The position numbers were made by a program, and so were the translations under genes. Shown one piece after another: positions 30,590 to 41,408 of a stretch of DNA of 64,000 bases. The stretch comes from Streptacidiphilus carbonis (GTDB taxonomy: Bacteria > Actinomycetota > Actinomycetes > Streptomycetales > Streptomycetaceae). Position 1 is the first letter of the stretch. The number at the start of each line of letters is the position of its first letter. The notes under the pieces are model-generated. The model did no database searches and was not told the origin of the DNA. It saw only the letters and a program-made list of their open reading frames with translations. Where the stretch lies: contig NZ_BBPM01000002.1 in NCBI RefSeq assembly GCF_000787775.1, positions 213,044-277,043 on the forward strand, read 5' to 3'.

Positions 30590-31669
30590 TCAGCCGTTCT
30601 GGGCCGCGGCTTCGAGCCTCGCCGCCGCGTCGGCGTCGACCGCCGACTGGATCAGCGGGTCGAGCTCGCCGCCGAGCACCTGGTCCAAGTTGTACGCCTT
30701 GAAGCCGGTGCGGTGGTCCGAGATGCGGTTCTCGGGGAAGTTGTAGGTGCGGATGCGCTCCGAGCGGTCCACCGTGCGGACCTGGCTGCGGCGCGCGTCG
30801 CTGGCCTCCTGGTCGGCCTCCTCCTGGGCTGCCGCCAGGACCCGGGAGCGCAGGATGCGCATGGCCGCCTCCTTGTTCTGGAGCTGGCTCTTCTGGTTCT
30901 GGCAGGAGGCGACGATACCGGTGGGGAGGTGGGTGATCCGTACCGCCGAGTCGGTGGTGTTCACCGACTGGCCGCCCGGACCGGACGAGCGGTACACGTC
31001 GATGCGCAGGTCGTTGGCGTTGATCTCGATCTCTACGTCCTCCGCCTCGGGCGTGACCAGCACGCCGGCGGCGGAGGTGTGGATCCGGCCCTGCGACTCG
31101 GTCGCGGGCACCCGCTGCACCCGGTGCACGCCGCCCTCGTACTTCAGCCGGGCCCAGACGCCCTGGCCCGGCTCGGCGCCGGCCCGCGCCTTCACGGCCA
31201 CCTGGACGTCCTTGTAGCCGCCGAGGTCGGACTCGTTGGAGTCGATGATCTCGGTCTTCCAGCCCACCTTCTCGGCGTAGCGCAGGTACATCCGCAGCAG
31301 GTCGCCGGCGAACAGCGCCGACTCCTCGCCGCCCTCGCCCGCCTTGACCTCCAGCAGGACGTCCTTGTCGTCGTTGGGGTCGCGCGGCACCAGCAGCAGC
31401 CGCAGCTGCTCGGTCAGCTCCTCGCGGCGCTGCTCCAGCTGCTTGATCTCGGCGTAGAAGTCCGGGTCGTCGTCGGCGAGCTCGCGGGCGGTCTCGATGT
31501 CCTCGCCGGTCTGCCGCCACTGCCGGTAGGTGCCGGTGATCGGGGTGAGCTCGGCGTAGCGCTTGGAGAGGCGGCGTGCCTCGCCCTGGTCCGCGTGGAC
31601 CGCCGGATCGGCCAGCCGCTCCTCGAGAACCGCGTGCTCGCTCAGGAGCTCCTCGACTGCCTCGAACAT
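30590..31669 (-). CDS. prfA: Peptide chain release factor 1
   Basis: 359 residues from the ATG at 31669 (MFEAVEELL). The stop-codon recognition PAT tripeptide (188-190 in RVPATES), marking RF1 (UAA/UAG), and the catalytic GGQ (232-234) are both present, and the coiled-coil N-terminus is intact. It releases nascent chains at the ribosome. It heads the prfA-prmC-sua5 group. Confidence 0.98.
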   Translation of the reverse strand: MFEAVEELLSEHAVLEERLADPAVHADQGEARRLSKRYAELTPITGTYRQWRQTGEDIETARELADDDPDFYAEIKQLEQRREELTEQLRLLLVPRDPNDDKDVLLEVKAGEGGEESALFAGDLLRMYLRYAEKVGWKTEIIDSNESDLGGYKDVQVAVKARAGAEPGQGVWARLKYEGGVHRVQRVPATESQGRIHTSAAGVLVTPEAEDVEIEINANDLRIDVYRSSGPGGQSVNTTDSAVRITHLPTGIVASCQNQKSQLQNKEAAMRILRSRVLAAAQEEADQEASDARRSQVRTVDRSERIRTYNFPENRISDHRTGFKAYNLDQVLGGELDPLIQSAVDADAAARLEAAAQNG

Positions 31670-31740
31670 GGGGCTGCGCCTTCTTCCGACGTACGTGACG
31701 ACACTGTGGATGGGGTGGATCAACGCTGACTCAACGCGAA

Positions 31741-31789
31741 CGGCGCCGACCGGGTGCCTCCGTTGCGGGAGGGCATCCGGTCGGCGCCG
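31741..31789 (-). terminator. Terminator after rpmE
   Basis: A 13-bp perfect outer stem (31741-31753 with 31777-31789) is extended by further pairing inside. It lies directly after the rpmE stop on the minus strand. Confidence 0.8.
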
Positions 31790-31797
31790 ACAGGTCG

Positions 31798-32022
31798 CTA
31801 GCCCTGCTTGGCGGCGTGCTTCTTGCCGAAGCGGGCCTCGAAGCGGGCCACGCGGCCACCCGTGTCCATGAGCTTCTGCTTGCCGGTGTAGAAGGGGTGG
31901 CAGTTGGAGCAGACCTCGGCGCGGATGACGCCGGCTGCCTCGGTGCTGCGGGTGGTGAACTCGTTGCCACAGGTGCAGGTGACCTGGGTGACCACGTAGG
32001 TCGGGTGGATCTCGGGCTTCAA
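31798..32022 (-). CDS. rpmE: 50S ribosomal protein L31, zinc form
   Basis: 74 residues with the C-x-C and C-x2-C pairs (VTCTCGNEF and EVCSNC), so it is the zinc-binding C+ paralogue rather than the C-minus form induced by zinc starvation. The typical C-terminus HAAKQG follows. It binds the ribosome at the intersubunit bridge. It is flanked by hairpins on both sides. Confidence 0.97.
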   Translation of the reverse strand: MKPEIHPTYVVTQVTCTCGNEFTTRSTEAAGVIRAEVCSNCHPFYTGKQKLMDTGGRVARFEARFGKKHAAKQG

Positions 32023-32198
32023 GGGGTGCTCCTAGGTTCGGGAGGGCTCCGGGTCGGGCAGCGGGCTGCCGTCCGTGAACCGGGACCGACGTACCAGTCT
32101 GCCAGCACTGGCCGCATCTCCCAAAACCGGGGACGGGCAGCGGGTATTCCTGATAGGCGCGGGGGCCCTCTCTGGGATCTTCGCTGCGGGTCTCGGGT

Positions 32199-32297
32199 GG
32201 CTGGTTGCGCAGTTCCCCGCGCCCCTCAGGCAGGTGCTACTGACCCACAGCGGTTCAGTCGCAGCCCCCAGGGGCGCGGGGAGCTGCGCGGCCGGCC
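32199..32297. repeat. Core palindromic intergenic repeat, copy D
   Basis: The left arm ggttgcgcagttccccgcgc (within 32199-32226) and its complement (32270-32297, one G/A variant) lie between rpmE and the LCP gene. Confidence 0.88.
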
Positions 32298-32320
32298 ATG
32301 CGGAAGCAGCGGCCGAAGGA

Positions 32321-33409
32321 CTAACCCGCCGCCGAGGCCGACGCCGAGGCGGTGGTGGAGGTCGCCGGGTCCGCGCTCTGCAGCGCCGTGACCGACTGCG
32401 GCACCGCCGCGTCGTTCTTCAGCGCCGTCCACAGCTCGGTGGCCTCCGGCTCCAGCGCCACCACCCGGTTGGCGTCGGCGGGCGCCCTGGTGTTGGGCAT
32501 GGTCACCGCGGTGATGTCGGACGACTTGATGGACTTCATGCTCTCGGCGAAGGAGATCAGCGAGGCGACCGAGCCCAGGTCGCTGTCGGTGGTGACGGCG
32601 CCGGTCGCGGTGGAGGCCAGGCTGTAGAGCTTGGTCGGGCTGGTCAGCAGCCCCAGCTGCTGCACCTGGTCCGCTATCGACTTCACCATCTGCTGCTGCA
32701 GTTCGATCCGGCCCAGGTCGCTGCCGTCGCCGATGCCGTGCCGGGTCCGGACGAACGCCAGGGCCTGGTCCCCGCTCAGCTTGTGGGTGCCGGCCGCGAG
32801 GTGCAGATGGCTGTCCGAGTCGTTGATGTCGACCGTGGTGGTGACGGTGACCCCGCCGAGCGCGTCGATGAGCTTGGCGAAGCCCTCGAAGTCGAGCTCG
32901 ATGTAGTGGTCCATCCGCAGCCCGGTCATCGACTCGACCGTCTTCACCGCACAGGTCGCGCCGCCGACCTCGTAGGCGGTGTTGAACATCACGCTGCTCG
33001 CCCCCGCCCTGGTACCGCAGGTGGGCCGGGTCACCAGGGTGTCCCTGGGGATGCTGACCACGGTGGCGTGCGTGTGCGCCTCGTTGACGTGGAGCACCAT
33101 CGCGGTGTCGGAGCGGGCCGTGCCGTCGTCGGTGCCGCCGCCCAGCGTGCTGTTGCCGCCGGAGCGCGAGTCCGAGCCCAGGACCAGGATGTCCATGGCC
33201 CCGGTGCTGCTCATGGCAGGCCGGTCGGTGCCGAGCGCGCCGTTGATGTCCACCGTCTTGATGTTGCTGTTGAGCTTCCAGTAGAGGTAGCCGCCCGTAC
33301 CGCCGCAGATCACCAGCACGGCCGCGACGGCCCAGGCCAGCAGGGTGAGGACCCGCCTTCGGGAGCGCGGGAGCTTGTGCTGCGGCGTTTCGTGCGACTT
33401 GTCCTCCAT
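32321..33409 (-). CDS. LytR-CpsA-Psr (LCP) family glycopolymer ligase
   Basis: 362 residues. A basic cytosolic N-terminus (residues 1-20) and one membrane helix (about 20-44) precede the extracellular LCP domain. Its motifs are DILVLGSDSR, SDTAMVLHV, SIPRDTLV and LAFVRTRHGIGDGSDLGR. The Asp and Arg residues bind the polyprenyl pyrophosphate lipid. These enzymes attach teichoic-acid-like polymers to peptidoglycan, a function related to the WecA-like gene in this window. The Ser/Ala-rich C-terminal tail is disordered. Confidence 0.94.
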   Translation of the reverse strand: MEDKSHETPQHKLPRSRRRVLTLLAWAVAAVLVICGGTGGYLYWKLNSNIKTVDINGALGTDRPAMSSTGAMDILVLGSDSRSGGNSTLGGGTDDGTARSDTAMVLHVNEAHTHATVVSIPRDTLVTRPTCGTRAGASSVMFNTAYEVGGATCAVKTVESMTGLRMDHYIELDFEGFAKLIDALGGVTVTTTVDINDSDSHLHLAAGTHKLSGDQALAFVRTRHGIGDGSDLGRIELQQQMVKSIADQVQQLGLLTSPTKLYSLASTATGAVTTDSDLGSVASLISFAESMKSIKSSDITAVTMPNTRAPADANRVVALEPEATELWTALKNDAAVPQSVTALQSADPATSTTASASASAAG

Positions 33410-33452
33410 GTCCCAAACAGTAAGCGCCGAGTCTGAGAAGCACTCTCACAAA

Positions 33453-33490
33453 ATGCCGCCGCCCCGGGTACTGACCCGGGGCGGCGGCAT
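33453..33490 (-). terminator. Strong terminator after rho
   Basis: A perfect 17-bp stem (33453-33469 with 33474-33490), a 4-nt loop and a short T tract on the minus strand follow the rho stop. Confidence 0.9.
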
Positions 33491-33522
33491 GTGGGCGGGC
33501 GGACGGCGTCCGGCCGGAGCGG

Positions 33523-35658
33523 TCAGTCCTGACCCGGCGTCGTCTTGGCGATCTGCATCAGGAACTCGGCGTTGCTCTTGGTCTGCTTCATCTTGTCCAG
33601 GAGCAGCTCGATGGCCTGCTGCGAGTCCAGCGCGTGCAGCACCCGGCGGAGCTTCCAGGTGATCGCCAGCTCCTCCGAGCCGAGCAGGATCTCTTCCTTG
33701 CGGGTGCTGGACGCGTCGACGTCCACCGCCGGGAAGATCCGCTTGTCGGCGAGCTTGCGGTCGAGCTTGAGCTCCATGTTGCCGGTGCCCTTGAACTCCT
33801 CGAAGATCACATCGTCCATCCGCGAGCCGGTGTCGACCAGCGCGGTGGCGATGATGGTCAGCGAGCCGCCGTTCTCGATGTTGCGCGCGGCGCCGAAGAA
33901 CTTCTTCGGCGGGTAGAGCGCGGTCGAGTCGACACCACCGGACAGGATGCGTCCGGAGGTCGGGGCCGCCAGGTTGTAGGCGCGTCCCAGACGGGTGATG
34001 GAGTCCAGCAGCACGACCACGTCGTGGCCCAGCTCCACCAGCCGCTTGGCCCGCTCGATGGCCAGCTCGGCGACGGTGGTGTGGTCCTCGGCCGGCCGGT
34101 CGAAGGTCGAGGAGATGACCTCGCCCTTGACCGAGCGCTGCATGTCGGTGACCTCTTCCGGACGCTCGTCGACCAGGACGACCATCAGGTGGCACTCGGG
34201 GTTGTTGTGGGTGATCGCGTTGGCGATCGCCTGCATGATCATCGTCTTGCCGGTCTTCGGCTGGGCGACGATCAGACCGCGCTGGCCCTTGCCGATCGGG
34301 GCCACCAGGTCGATGATCCGGGTGGTCAGCACGCCCGGGTCGGTCTCCAGGCGGAGCCGCTCCTGCGGGTACAGCGGAGTGAGCTTGTTGAACTCCGGAC
34401 GGTTGCGGCCGTTGTCGGGCTCGCTGCCGTTCACCGAGTCCAGGCGGACCAGCGCGTTGAACTTCTCGCGGCGCTCGCCGTCCTTGGGCTGGCGCACCGC
34501 GCCGGTGATCGCGTCGCCCTTCCGCAGGCCGTTCTTGCGGACCTGGGCCAGCGACACATAGACGTCATTGGGACCGGACAGGTAGCCCGAGGTCCGGACG
34601 AAGGCGTAGTTGTCCAGGATGTCCAGGATGCCCGCGACCGGGATCAGCACGTCGTCATCGTTGACCTGCGGCTCGGCCGGGCCCTCGAAGCCGTCGCGGC
34701 GGTTGCGGCGGTTGCGGTCGCGGTAGCGCCCGCGGCGGCGGCCGCCGCCGAACTCGTCGTCCTCGGGGAAGTTGCCCTGGTTGTTCTGGCCCTGGTTCTG
34801 CCCCTGGCCCTGCTGGCGGCCCTGGCCCTGGCCGTCCTGGCCCTGGTTGCCGCCGCGGTCGCGGTCCCGGCGGTTGCGGCGCTCGCTGCGGTCGTTGCCG
34901 CCGCTGCGGTCGTTGCCACGGTCGTTGCCGCGGTCGCGGCGGCCCTCGCCGCCCTCCGACTCGGCGGCGGGAGCGGCGCCGTCCTGCTGGCCCTGCTGAC
35001 CGCGCTCGCGGCGCTCCCGACGGTCCCGGCGGCCCTCCCGGCCGTCTGAGCCGTCGCCACGGCCCTGCTCGGGCTGCTCCTGGGTCTGGCGCTCGCGCAC
35101 CTCGGTCGCGACCGACGCGGGGGCGGCGACCGGCTCCGCAGCGGCCGGCGCCTCCTCCGGTGCACCCGTGAGCGAGGTGACCGGAGCGGTGGCACGGCGG
35201 CTGCGGCGCGGGGCGCGCTCCGCGGGGGCGCTGTCGCCCGCGGTCTGGACCGGGATGTCGATCTGCTGCTGCTCGGCCACGGTGCTGTCGACGGCGCGCT
35301 CGGCCGCGCGGGAGCGGGCGGTGCGGCGCGCGGGGGCAGCCGGGGCCTCCTCGACGGCGGGGGCGGCAGCGGTCGCCTTCGCGGCGCGGGTGGCGCGCTT
35401 CGCGGGGGGTGCCTCCGAAGAGGCGGCGAGCAGCGGGTCCCCGCCGCTCTTGGCCTTGATCGCGTCGATCAGGTCGCTCTTGCGCATACGGCCGGTGCCG
35501 CTGATGCCAAGGCCGGTGGCGAGCTGCTGGAGCTCGGCGAGCACCATGGCGTTGAGCCCGGTGCCCGTGGTCCGACGGCGCTTCGGCGCGGGGGCCGCAG
35601 TGGCGTCCGACGCGTCAGCGTCCGGGCGCACGCCCATCAGATCGGTGGTGTCGCTCAC
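33523..35658 (-). CDS. rho: Transcription termination factor Rho with actinobacterial insertion
   Basis: 711 residues from a GTG at 35658 ([12 protein letters not shown]) with a gaagga RBS; the frame opens further upstream without homology. An N-terminal Rho_N domain ([20 protein letters not shown]) is followed by about 250 residues of Ala/Pro, then Arg/Asp/Gly and Asn/Gln/Gly-rich disordered insertion. The OSB-fold RNA-binding domain (FVRTSGYL) and ATPase domain with P-loop QPKTGKT and R-loop follow. Extended Rho of this type is known in Streptomyces, Micrococcus and mycobacteria and alters RNA binding and bicyclomycin response. It terminates unstructured transcripts. Confidence 0.97.
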   Translation of the reverse strand: MSDTTDLMGVRPDADASDATAAPAPKRRRTTGTGLNAMVLAELQQLATGLGISGTGRMRKSDLIDAIKAKSGGDPLLAASSEAPPAKRATRAAKATAAAPAVEEAPAAPARRTARSRAAERAVDSTVAEQQQIDIPVQTAGDSAPAERAPRRSRRATAPVTSLTGAPEEAPAAAEPVAAPASVATEVRERQTQEQPEQGRGDGSDGREGRRDRRERRERGQQGQQDGAAPAAESEGGEGRRDRGNDRGNDRSGGNDRSERRNRRDRDRGGNQGQDGQGQGRQQGQGQNQGQNNQGNFPEDDEFGGGRRRGRYRDRNRRNRRDGFEGPAEPQVNDDDVLIPVAGILDILDNYAFVRTSGYLSGPNDVYVSLAQVRKNGLRKGDAITGAVRQPKDGERREKFNALVRLDSVNGSEPDNGRNRPEFNKLTPLYPQERLRLETDPGVLTTRIIDLVAPIGKGQRGLIVAQPKTGKTMIMQAIANAITHNNPECHLMVVLVDERPEEVTDMQRSVKGEVISSTFDRPAEDHTTVAELAIERAKRLVELGHDVVVLLDSITRLGRAYNLAAPTSGRILSGGVDSTALYPPKKFFGAARNIENGGSLTIIATALVDTGSRMDDVIFEEFKGTGNMELKLDRKLADKRIFPAVDVDASSTRKEEILLGSEELAITWKLRRVLHALDSQQAIELLLDKMKQTKSNAEFLMQIAKTTPGQD

Positions 35659-36218
35659 GAAGGGTCCTTCCCTGGAGCGGACGTCGGCCTGTCTGGCTCG
35701 GCGACCGGTTGTGCTGTCCGTCGCTGCGCTCGTTTTCGCAGTGGCGGGGCGGTGGTCCGCCGGATGGCGGGTCATACGGACGTGCGGTGTCCCACGTGGC
35801 GAAGCACACCGCGCTTCCCGGGCCCCCGTCGCGTGTCACGACATTCCCTGCCCCGGTCTGCAGGATTCGGCACGGCTGCGCGGAATCTGCAGGCCATGTG
35901 CGTCTCATGCGGGACTGGGGCACCGACACGGCTTCGGGATGCGGTCACACTTGCGCAGGCAGGCTGCGTACGCGCTGTGGCGGGCTCCCGGAGAATTGCT
36001 GCCCCGGAACGGTCACTCCGCGGAACGGAGAGGACCGGGATCGGGACGCGGCGCACCGGGCCCCGTAGGGCGCCTGGTGCAGACATGAGATTAACACTAC
36101 TGGACCCAACAAACATTCCCCCACTGTGTGTCTGTCAATCGTGTCCCCTGTCTCACCCCTCGGTACACCCCCGACCGGCCCGAAATCCGCCGGAAGAGGC
36201 CCCATTGCACGGGCGCGC
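35659..36218 (-). promoter_or_regulatory. 560-bp rho upstream region
   Basis: No supported gene. The only AT-rich patch is at about 36086-36140, near the thrB stop. On the minus strand it has a TTGACA at 36138-36133 but no convincing -10 at standard spacing. A start there would give rho a leader of about 400 nt, which would suit Rho autoregulation as known in other bacteria. Promoter placement is inference. Confidence 0.35.
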
Positions 36219-37139
36219 TCAGCCGGTGAGGGGCAGTACGCAGGCTCCTTCGAGATCCAGGGCCAATCGGTGGGCGGCCCACTCGGGACCCGCCTCGCCG
36301 AGGGCCTTCTCGGCGGTGGCCTCGTCGGTCAGGGCCAGCACGGTGGGTCCGGCACCCGAGATGACCGCGGCCACCCCCTGGGAGCGCAGCACGGCCACCA
36401 GGGTGGCGCTGGCCGGCATCGCCGGGGTGCGGTAGTCCTGGTGCAGCCGGTCCTCGGTGGCGGGCAGCAGCAGTTCGGGGCGGTGCGTGACCGCCTCCAC
36501 CAGCAGCGCGGCGCGGCCGACGTTGGCGGCGGCGTCGGCGTGCGGCACGGTCGCCGGCAGCAGCCCCCGGGCGACCTCGGTGAGCACCGGGTCCGACGGG
36601 ACGAACACCAGCGGGACGACGTCCGGCGAGGGCGCCAGGGTGATCGCCCGGGCCTCGTCACCGGCCTCGGTCCAGGCGATGGTGAAGCCGCCGAGGATGC
36701 AGGCGGCGACGTTGTCGGGATGGCCCTCGATCTCCGAGGCGAGCGCGAGAACCGCTGCGTCGTCCATGAGTTCGGGTCCGCCGACGGTGACCGCGCGGGC
36801 GGCGGTGATGCCCGCGACGATGGCGGCCGAGGAGGAGCCGAGGCCGCGGCCGTGCGGTATCCGGTTGGCGCAGACGACCTCCAGCCCGCGGGGCTGGCCG
36901 CCGAGGCGGTCGAAGGCGGCACGCATCGAGCGGACCACGAGGTGGCGTTCGTCACGGGCAAGGGTGTCGGCGCCCTCGCCGGCGATGTCGACGTGCAGGC
37001 CGCTGTCGGCGACCCGCACCACGACGTCGTCGTAGAGGCCCAGCGCGAGGCCGAACGCGTCGAACCCCGGCCCCAGGTTGGCACTGGTGGCGGGGACCCG
37101 GACGCGGGTCGCCGCTGCGCGGAAAGCGGGGGCTGGCAT
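36219..37139 (-). CDS. thrB: Homoserine kinase
   Basis: 306 residues from the ATG at 37139 with an aggag RBS; a longer frame to 37205 exists. GHMP-kinase motifs are present: VPATSANLGPGFDAFG, the ATP loop GRGLGSSSAAIVAG and a C-terminal VISGAGPTVLAL. It phosphorylates homoserine for threonine synthase. Upstream is thrC, from which it is separated by 255 bp holding repeat copy E. Confidence 0.97.
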   Translation of the reverse strand: MPAPAFRAAATRVRVPATSANLGPGFDAFGLALGLYDDVVVRVADSGLHVDIAGEGADTLARDERHLVVRSMRAAFDRLGGQPRGLEVVCANRIPHGRGLGSSSAAIVAGITAARAVTVGGPELMDDAAVLALASEIEGHPDNVAACILGGFTIAWTEAGDEARAITLAPSPDVVPLVFVPSDPVLTEVARGLLPATVPHADAAANVGRAALLVEAVTHRPELLLPATEDRLHQDYRTPAMPASATLVAVLRSQGVAAVISGAGPTVLALTDEATAEKALGEAGPEWAAHRLALDLEGACVLPLTG

Positions 37140-37251
37140 CGCTGTCGCTCCTGGAAGGTTCTCGCCTGGGGCGGGGAGCCTCCAGCGTATCGAAGATGCG
37201 TTCACCGTTGGTACCGGGACGGGCCGCGTCGCGGGTGAACGTCACCTTGGG

Positions 37252-37340
37252 GTTGCTGTTCGCGCGGTTCCCCGCGCCCCTTGGAAGACAGGCGACGCCC
37301 GCGCTGCTTTCAGGGGCGCGGGGAACTGCGCGAACAACCA
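37252..37340. repeat. Core palindromic intergenic repeat, copy E
   Basis: The left arm gttcgcgcggttccccgcgc (within 37252-37281) and its complement (37312-37340) split thrC from thrB. Confidence 0.88.
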
Positions 37341-37394
37341 CAGCGGACCTGCAACTCCCCACAGACCGCAACACCGCGCCCCGAGTGGCAGCTG

Positions 37395-38480
37395 TCAGAG
37401 CAACCCGAGCCGCTCCGCGGCAGCCGTGGCGTCGATCGGAATGGTGATCGGCTGCGGCGCGCCCGCAACGGCCCAGTCGGGGTCCTTGAGCCCGTTCCCG
37501 GTGACCGTGCAGACGATCCTCTGCCCGCGGTCGACCAGCCCCTGGTCGGCCGCGTGGAGCAGCCCCGCGACACTCGCTGCCGAGGCCGGCTCCACAAACA
37601 CGCCTTCCTTCGCGGCCAACAGCCGGTAAGCGGAAAGAATCTGACGGTCCGTGACCTTGTCGATGAGGCCACCGGACTCGTCCCGCGCGGCCAGTGCGAA
37701 GTCCCAGGAGGCCGGATTGCCGATCCGGATCGCGGTGGCGATCGTCTGCGGCTTGAGGACGGGGGCCCCGTCCACGATCGGCGCCGAGCCGGAGGCCTGG
37801 AACCCCCACATTCGGGGAGACCGAGACGAGATCCCGTCCTTGGCGTACTCCTGGTAGCCCTTCCAGTAGGCGGTGATGTTGCCCGCGTTGCCGACCGGCA
37901 GGACATGGATGTCGGGCGCGTCGCCCAGCATGTCGACGATCTCGAAGGCCGCGGTCTTCTGCCCCTCGATGCGGGCCGGGTTAACCGAGTTGACCAGCGC
38001 GACCGGGTACTTGTCGGAGAGGTCGCGGGCCAGCGTCAGGCAGTCGTCGAAGTTGCCGTCCACCTGGAGGATCTTCGCGCCGTGGACCAGGGCCTGACCC
38101 ATCTTCCCCAGCGCGATCTTGCCCTGCGGCACCAGCACCGCGCAGACCATCCCGGCGCGCACCGCGTACGCCGCGGCCGAGGCCGAGGTGTTGCCGGTGG
38201 AGGCGCAGATGACGGCCTGCGCGCCCTCCTCCGCGGCCCTGGAGATGGCCATGGTCATCCCGCGGTCCTTGAAGGAGCCGGTCGGGTTGGCGCCCTCGAC
38301 CTTGAGGTAGACCTCGCAGCCGGTGCGCTCGGACAGCAGCTGGGCCGGGACCAGGGGCGTGCCGCCCTCCAGCAGGGTGACGACGGGCGTGGCGTCCGTG
38401 ACCGGGAGCCGGTCGCGGTACTCGTTGATGAGGCCACGCCACTGGTGGGTACGGGCGCTGGTGACTGCGCTGTTTCGCAT
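37395..38480 (-). CDS. thrC: Threonine synthase
   Basis: 361 residues, the short bacterial form. The PLP lysine is Lys71 in [10 protein letters not shown], with the phosphate-binding [11 protein letters not shown] and [14 protein letters not shown] motifs. It makes threonine from O-phosphohomoserine. It begins 6 bp after the hom stop, so these two are clearly one unit. Confidence 0.97.
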   Translation of the reverse strand: MRNSAVTSARTHQWRGLINEYRDRLPVTDATPVVTLLEGGTPLVPAQLLSERTGCEVYLKVEGANPTGSFKDRGMTMAISRAAEEGAQAVICASTGNTSASAAAYAVRAGMVCAVLVPQGKIALGKMGQALVHGAKILQVDGNFDDCLTLARDLSDKYPVALVNSVNPARIEGQKTAAFEIVDMLGDAPDIHVLPVGNAGNITAYWKGYQEYAKDGISSRSPRMWGFQASGSAPIVDGAPVLKPQTIATAIRIGNPASWDFALAARDESGGLIDKVTDRQILSAYRLLAAKEGVFVEPASAASVAGLLHAADQGLVDRGQRIVCTVTGNGLKDPDWAVAGAPQPITIPIDATAAAERLGLL

Positions 38481-38486
38481 AGTGGG

Positions 38487-39779
38487 TTACTCCCCTTCGA
38501 CACGCATGATGCTGGCCACGCCGCGGACGTTGTCCAGAGTGCGCAGTTCGGAGACCGTAGCGGACAGCGCGGCGTCGGTGGCGCGGTGGGTCACTACGAC
38601 CAGTGAGGCGTCGCCCTCCCGGCCCTGCTGGCGGACGGTGTCGATGGACACGCCGTGCTCGGCGAAGACGGTGGCGACCTGGGCGAGGACGCCTGCTTTG
38701 TCGGCGACGTCGAGGCTGACGTGGTAGCGGGTGACCACGTCGTCCATGGGGTTCACGGTGAGCTGAGCGTACGCCGATTCGCCGGGGCCGGTGGCCCCGC
38801 CCAGTTTGTTGCGGCAGACGGCGACCAGGTCGCCGAGGACCGCGCTGGCGGTCGGCGCGCCGCCGGCGCCGGGGCCGTAGAACATCAACTGCCCTGCGGC
38901 GTCCGCCTCGACGAAGACGGCGTTGTAGGCGCCGCGGACGTTGGCGAGCGGATGGGCGAGCGGGATCATCGCCGGGTGCACCCGGGCGGTGACGGACTCG
39001 GTCCCGTCCGCCGAGACGCCGCGCTCGCAGATGGCGAGCAGCTTGACCACGCAGTTCATCGCCTTGGCGCTGGCGATGTCGGCGGCGGTGACCTCGGTGA
39101 TGCCCTCGCGGAAGACGTCGGCGGCGGTGACCCGGGTGTGGAAGGCGATGCCGGCCAGGATCGCGGCCTTGGCGGCGGCGTCGAAGCCCTCGACGTCGGC
39201 GGTGGGGTCGGCCTCGGCATAGCCCAGCGCGGTGGCCTCCTCCAGCGCCTCGGAGTAGCCGGCGCCGGTGGAGTCCATCTTGTCGAGGATGAAGTTGGTG
39301 GTGCCGTTGACGATGCCGAGCACCCGGTTGACCTTGTCGCCGGCCAGCGACTCGCGCAGCGGGCGGACCAGCGGGATGGCCGCGGCCACCGCCGCCTCGT
39401 AGTACAGGTCGACGCCGGCCTTGGCGGCCGCGCCGTGCAGGGCGGCCCCGTCGGCCGCGAGCAGGGCCTTGTTGGCGCTGACGACCGAGGCGCCGCTGTC
39501 GAAGGCGCTGAGGATCAGCGTGCGGGCCGGCTCGATCCCGCCGATGACCTCGATCACCACGTCGATGTCGCCGCGTTTCACCAGTTCGGCGGCGTCCGTG
39601 GTGATCAGGTGCTCGGGGATGCCGGGCCGGGGCCGGTTGGCCCGGCGCACGGCGACCCCGGCGAGCTCCACCGGGGCCCCGATACGGGCGGCGAGGTCGG
39701 CGGCGTGCGTCGTCATGATGCGGGCCACTTCGGTGCCTACTACTCCACAACCGAGGAGCGCTACCTTCAGTGTGCGCAT
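38487..39779 (-). CDS. hom: Homoserine dehydrogenase
   Basis: 430 residues from the ATG at 39779 (MRTLKVALLGCGVVGTEVAR); the frame continues upstream without homology. The NAD(P)-binding Rossmann domain, the substrate motif TTNFILDKM and the catalytic region AYAEADPTADVEGFDAAAK are present. A C-terminal ACT domain (YHVSLDVADKAGVLAQVATV) gives threonine feedback control. It commits aspartate semialdehyde to threonine/methionine. Confidence 0.97.
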   Translation of the reverse strand: MRTLKVALLGCGVVGTEVARIMTTHAADLAARIGAPVELAGVAVRRANRPRPGIPEHLITTDAAELVKRGDIDVVIEVIGGIEPARTLILSAFDSGASVVSANKALLAADGAALHGAAAKAGVDLYYEAAVAAAIPLVRPLRESLAGDKVNRVLGIVNGTTNFILDKMDSTGAGYSEALEEATALGYAEADPTADVEGFDAAAKAAILAGIAFHTRVTAADVFREGITEVTAADIASAKAMNCVVKLLAICERGVSADGTESVTARVHPAMIPLAHPLANVRGAYNAVFVEADAAGQLMFYGPGAGGAPTASAVLGDLVAVCRNKLGGATGPGESAYAQLTVNPMDDVVTRYHVSLDVADKAGVLAQVATVFAEHGVSIDTVRQQGREGDASLVVVTHRATDAALSATVSELRTLDNVRGVASIMRVEGE

Positions 39780-39943
39780 CGTCCGACTCCGCTCTGCTGA
39801 TGATCTCTGGTGAGTGTGGTCTCTTGGGTGGTGCTGCCTGCTGGTGCTGGCTGGTGTCGCAGGGGTGCCTGTCCCCACCGACAAGTCTCAGGGACAGAAC
39901 CGATAAATCTTCGGCCGTTCCATAGTCTGAGACCGGGATTTCA

Positions 39944-41335
39944 TCAGCCGATATCGAGGCGCAGCAGATCCTCCTCCGTCTCCCGGCGGACGATCACCCG
40001 GGAACGGCCGTCGGCCACGGCCACCACCGGGGGCTTGAGGGCGTGGTTGTAGTTGCTGGCCATGGACCGGCAGTAGGCGCCGGTGGCCGGGACCGCGATG
40101 AGGTCGCCCGGGGCCAGGTCGGCGGGCAGGAAGGCGTCCCGGACGATGATGTCGCCGGACTCGCAGTGCTTGCCGACCACCCGGCTGAGCATCGGCTCGG
40201 CGGTGGAGGCCCGGGAGACCAGCGCCACGCTGTACTCGGCGTCGTAGAGCGCGGTGCGGATGTTGTCCGACATGCCGCCGTCGACGCTGACGTAGGTACG
40301 CAGGCCGTCCAGCGGCTTGACCGTGCCGACCTCGTAGAGCGTGAACGCGGTGGGGCCGACGATGGCGCGGCCGGGCTCGACCGAGATCCGCGGCGGTGTG
40401 AGATCCGCCGCAGCGCACTCGCGCCGGACGATCTCGGTGAGCGACCCGGCGATCTCGGCGGGCTCGCGGGGGTCGTCGTCGCTGGTGTAGGCGATGCCCA
40501 GACCGCCGCCGAGGTCGATCTCGGGCAGCTCGACGCCGTGCTCGGCCTTGATCTCGGCCAGCAGGCCGACCACCCGGCGGGCGGCGACCTCGAAGCCGGC
40601 CGTGTCGAAGATCTGCGAACCGATGTGCGAGTGGATGCCGCGGAGCTCCAGTCCGTCCAGCGTCAGCGCACGGCGCACCGCCTCGGCGGCGTGGCCGCCG
40701 GAGAGCGAGAGGCCGAACTTCTGGTCCTCGTGGGCGGTTGCGATGAACTCGTGGGTGTGCGCCTCGACGCCGACGGTGACCCGGATCAGGATCTGCTGGC
40801 GCACACCCTGCTGCTGTGCGATCCAGGACAGCCGGACCAGTTCGTCGTAGGAGTCCACCACGATGTGGCCGACCCCGGACTTCACCGCGTACTCCAGCTC
40901 GGCCTTGGACTTGTTGTTGCCGTGGAAGGCGATCCGCTCGGCCGGCATCCCCGCGGACAGCGCGACCGTGAGCTCGCCGCCGCTGCACACGTCCACGTTC
41001 AGGCCCTCTTCGTGCAGCCAGCGGACCACGGCGCGGGAGAGGAACGCCTTGCCGGCGTAGTAGACGTCGGCGCCGGTCCCGAAGGCTTCGCGCCAGGCGC
41101 GGCAGCGGGCCCGGAAGTCCTGCTCGTCCATGACGTAGGCGGGGGTGCCGAACTGCTCGGCGAGATCCCGCACGTCGATACCGCCGACGGTGACCGAGCC
41201 GGCGTCGGTGCGGCGCACCGTGGCGGACCAGACCTTGGGGTCGAGCAGGTTCAGGTCGGCCGGGGGCGCGGTGAAGTGACCCTCCGGCAGGACGTCCCCG
41301 TGGCGCGGGCCGGCGGGGTGGGCGGAGCGGCTCAT
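39944..41335 (-). CDS. lysA: Diaminopimelate decarboxylase
   Basis: 463 residues, fold III PLP enzyme. The Schiff-base lysine is Lys96 ([10 protein letters not shown]). The alanine-racemase-like barrel with [25 protein letters not shown] and the C-terminal [10 protein letters not shown] (active-site Cys across the dimer) are complete. It makes L-lysine from meso-DAP. It lies between argS and hom in the conserved actinobacterial order, with a terminator between argS and lysA. Confidence 0.97.
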   Translation of the reverse strand: MSRSAHPAGPRHGDVLPEGHFTAPPADLNLLDPKVWSATVRRTDAGSVTVGGIDVRDLAEQFGTPAYVMDEQDFRARCRAWREAFGTGADVYYAGKAFLSRAVVRWLHEEGLNVDVCSGGELTVALSAGMPAERIAFHGNNKSKAELEYAVKSGVGHIVVDSYDELVRLSWIAQQQGVRQQILIRVTVGVEAHTHEFIATAHEDQKFGLSLSGGHAAEAVRRALTLDGLELRGIHSHIGSQIFDTAGFEVAARRVVGLLAEIKAEHGVELPEIDLGGGLGIAYTSDDDPREPAEIAGSLTEIVRRECAAADLTPPRISVEPGRAIVGPTAFTLYEVGTVKPLDGLRTYVSVDGGMSDNIRTALYDAEYSVALVSRASTAEPMLSRVVGKHCESGDIIVRDAFLPADLAPGDLIAVPATGAYCRSMASNYNHALKPPVVAVADGRSRVIVRRETEEDLLRLDIG

Positions 41336-41371
41336 GTCTTCTGTCTCCGGGGGTCCGGGTGATCTACGGTG

Positions 41372-41400
41372 AGGGGCGCGGGGGTTGATCCCGCGCCCCT
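41372..41400 (-). terminator. Hairpin between argS and lysA
   Basis: A perfect 11-bp stem (41372-41382 with 41390-41400) lies 8 bp beyond the argS stop on the minus strand. No T tract follows. Confidence 0.7.
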
Positions 41401-41408
41401 CCCCTGAC

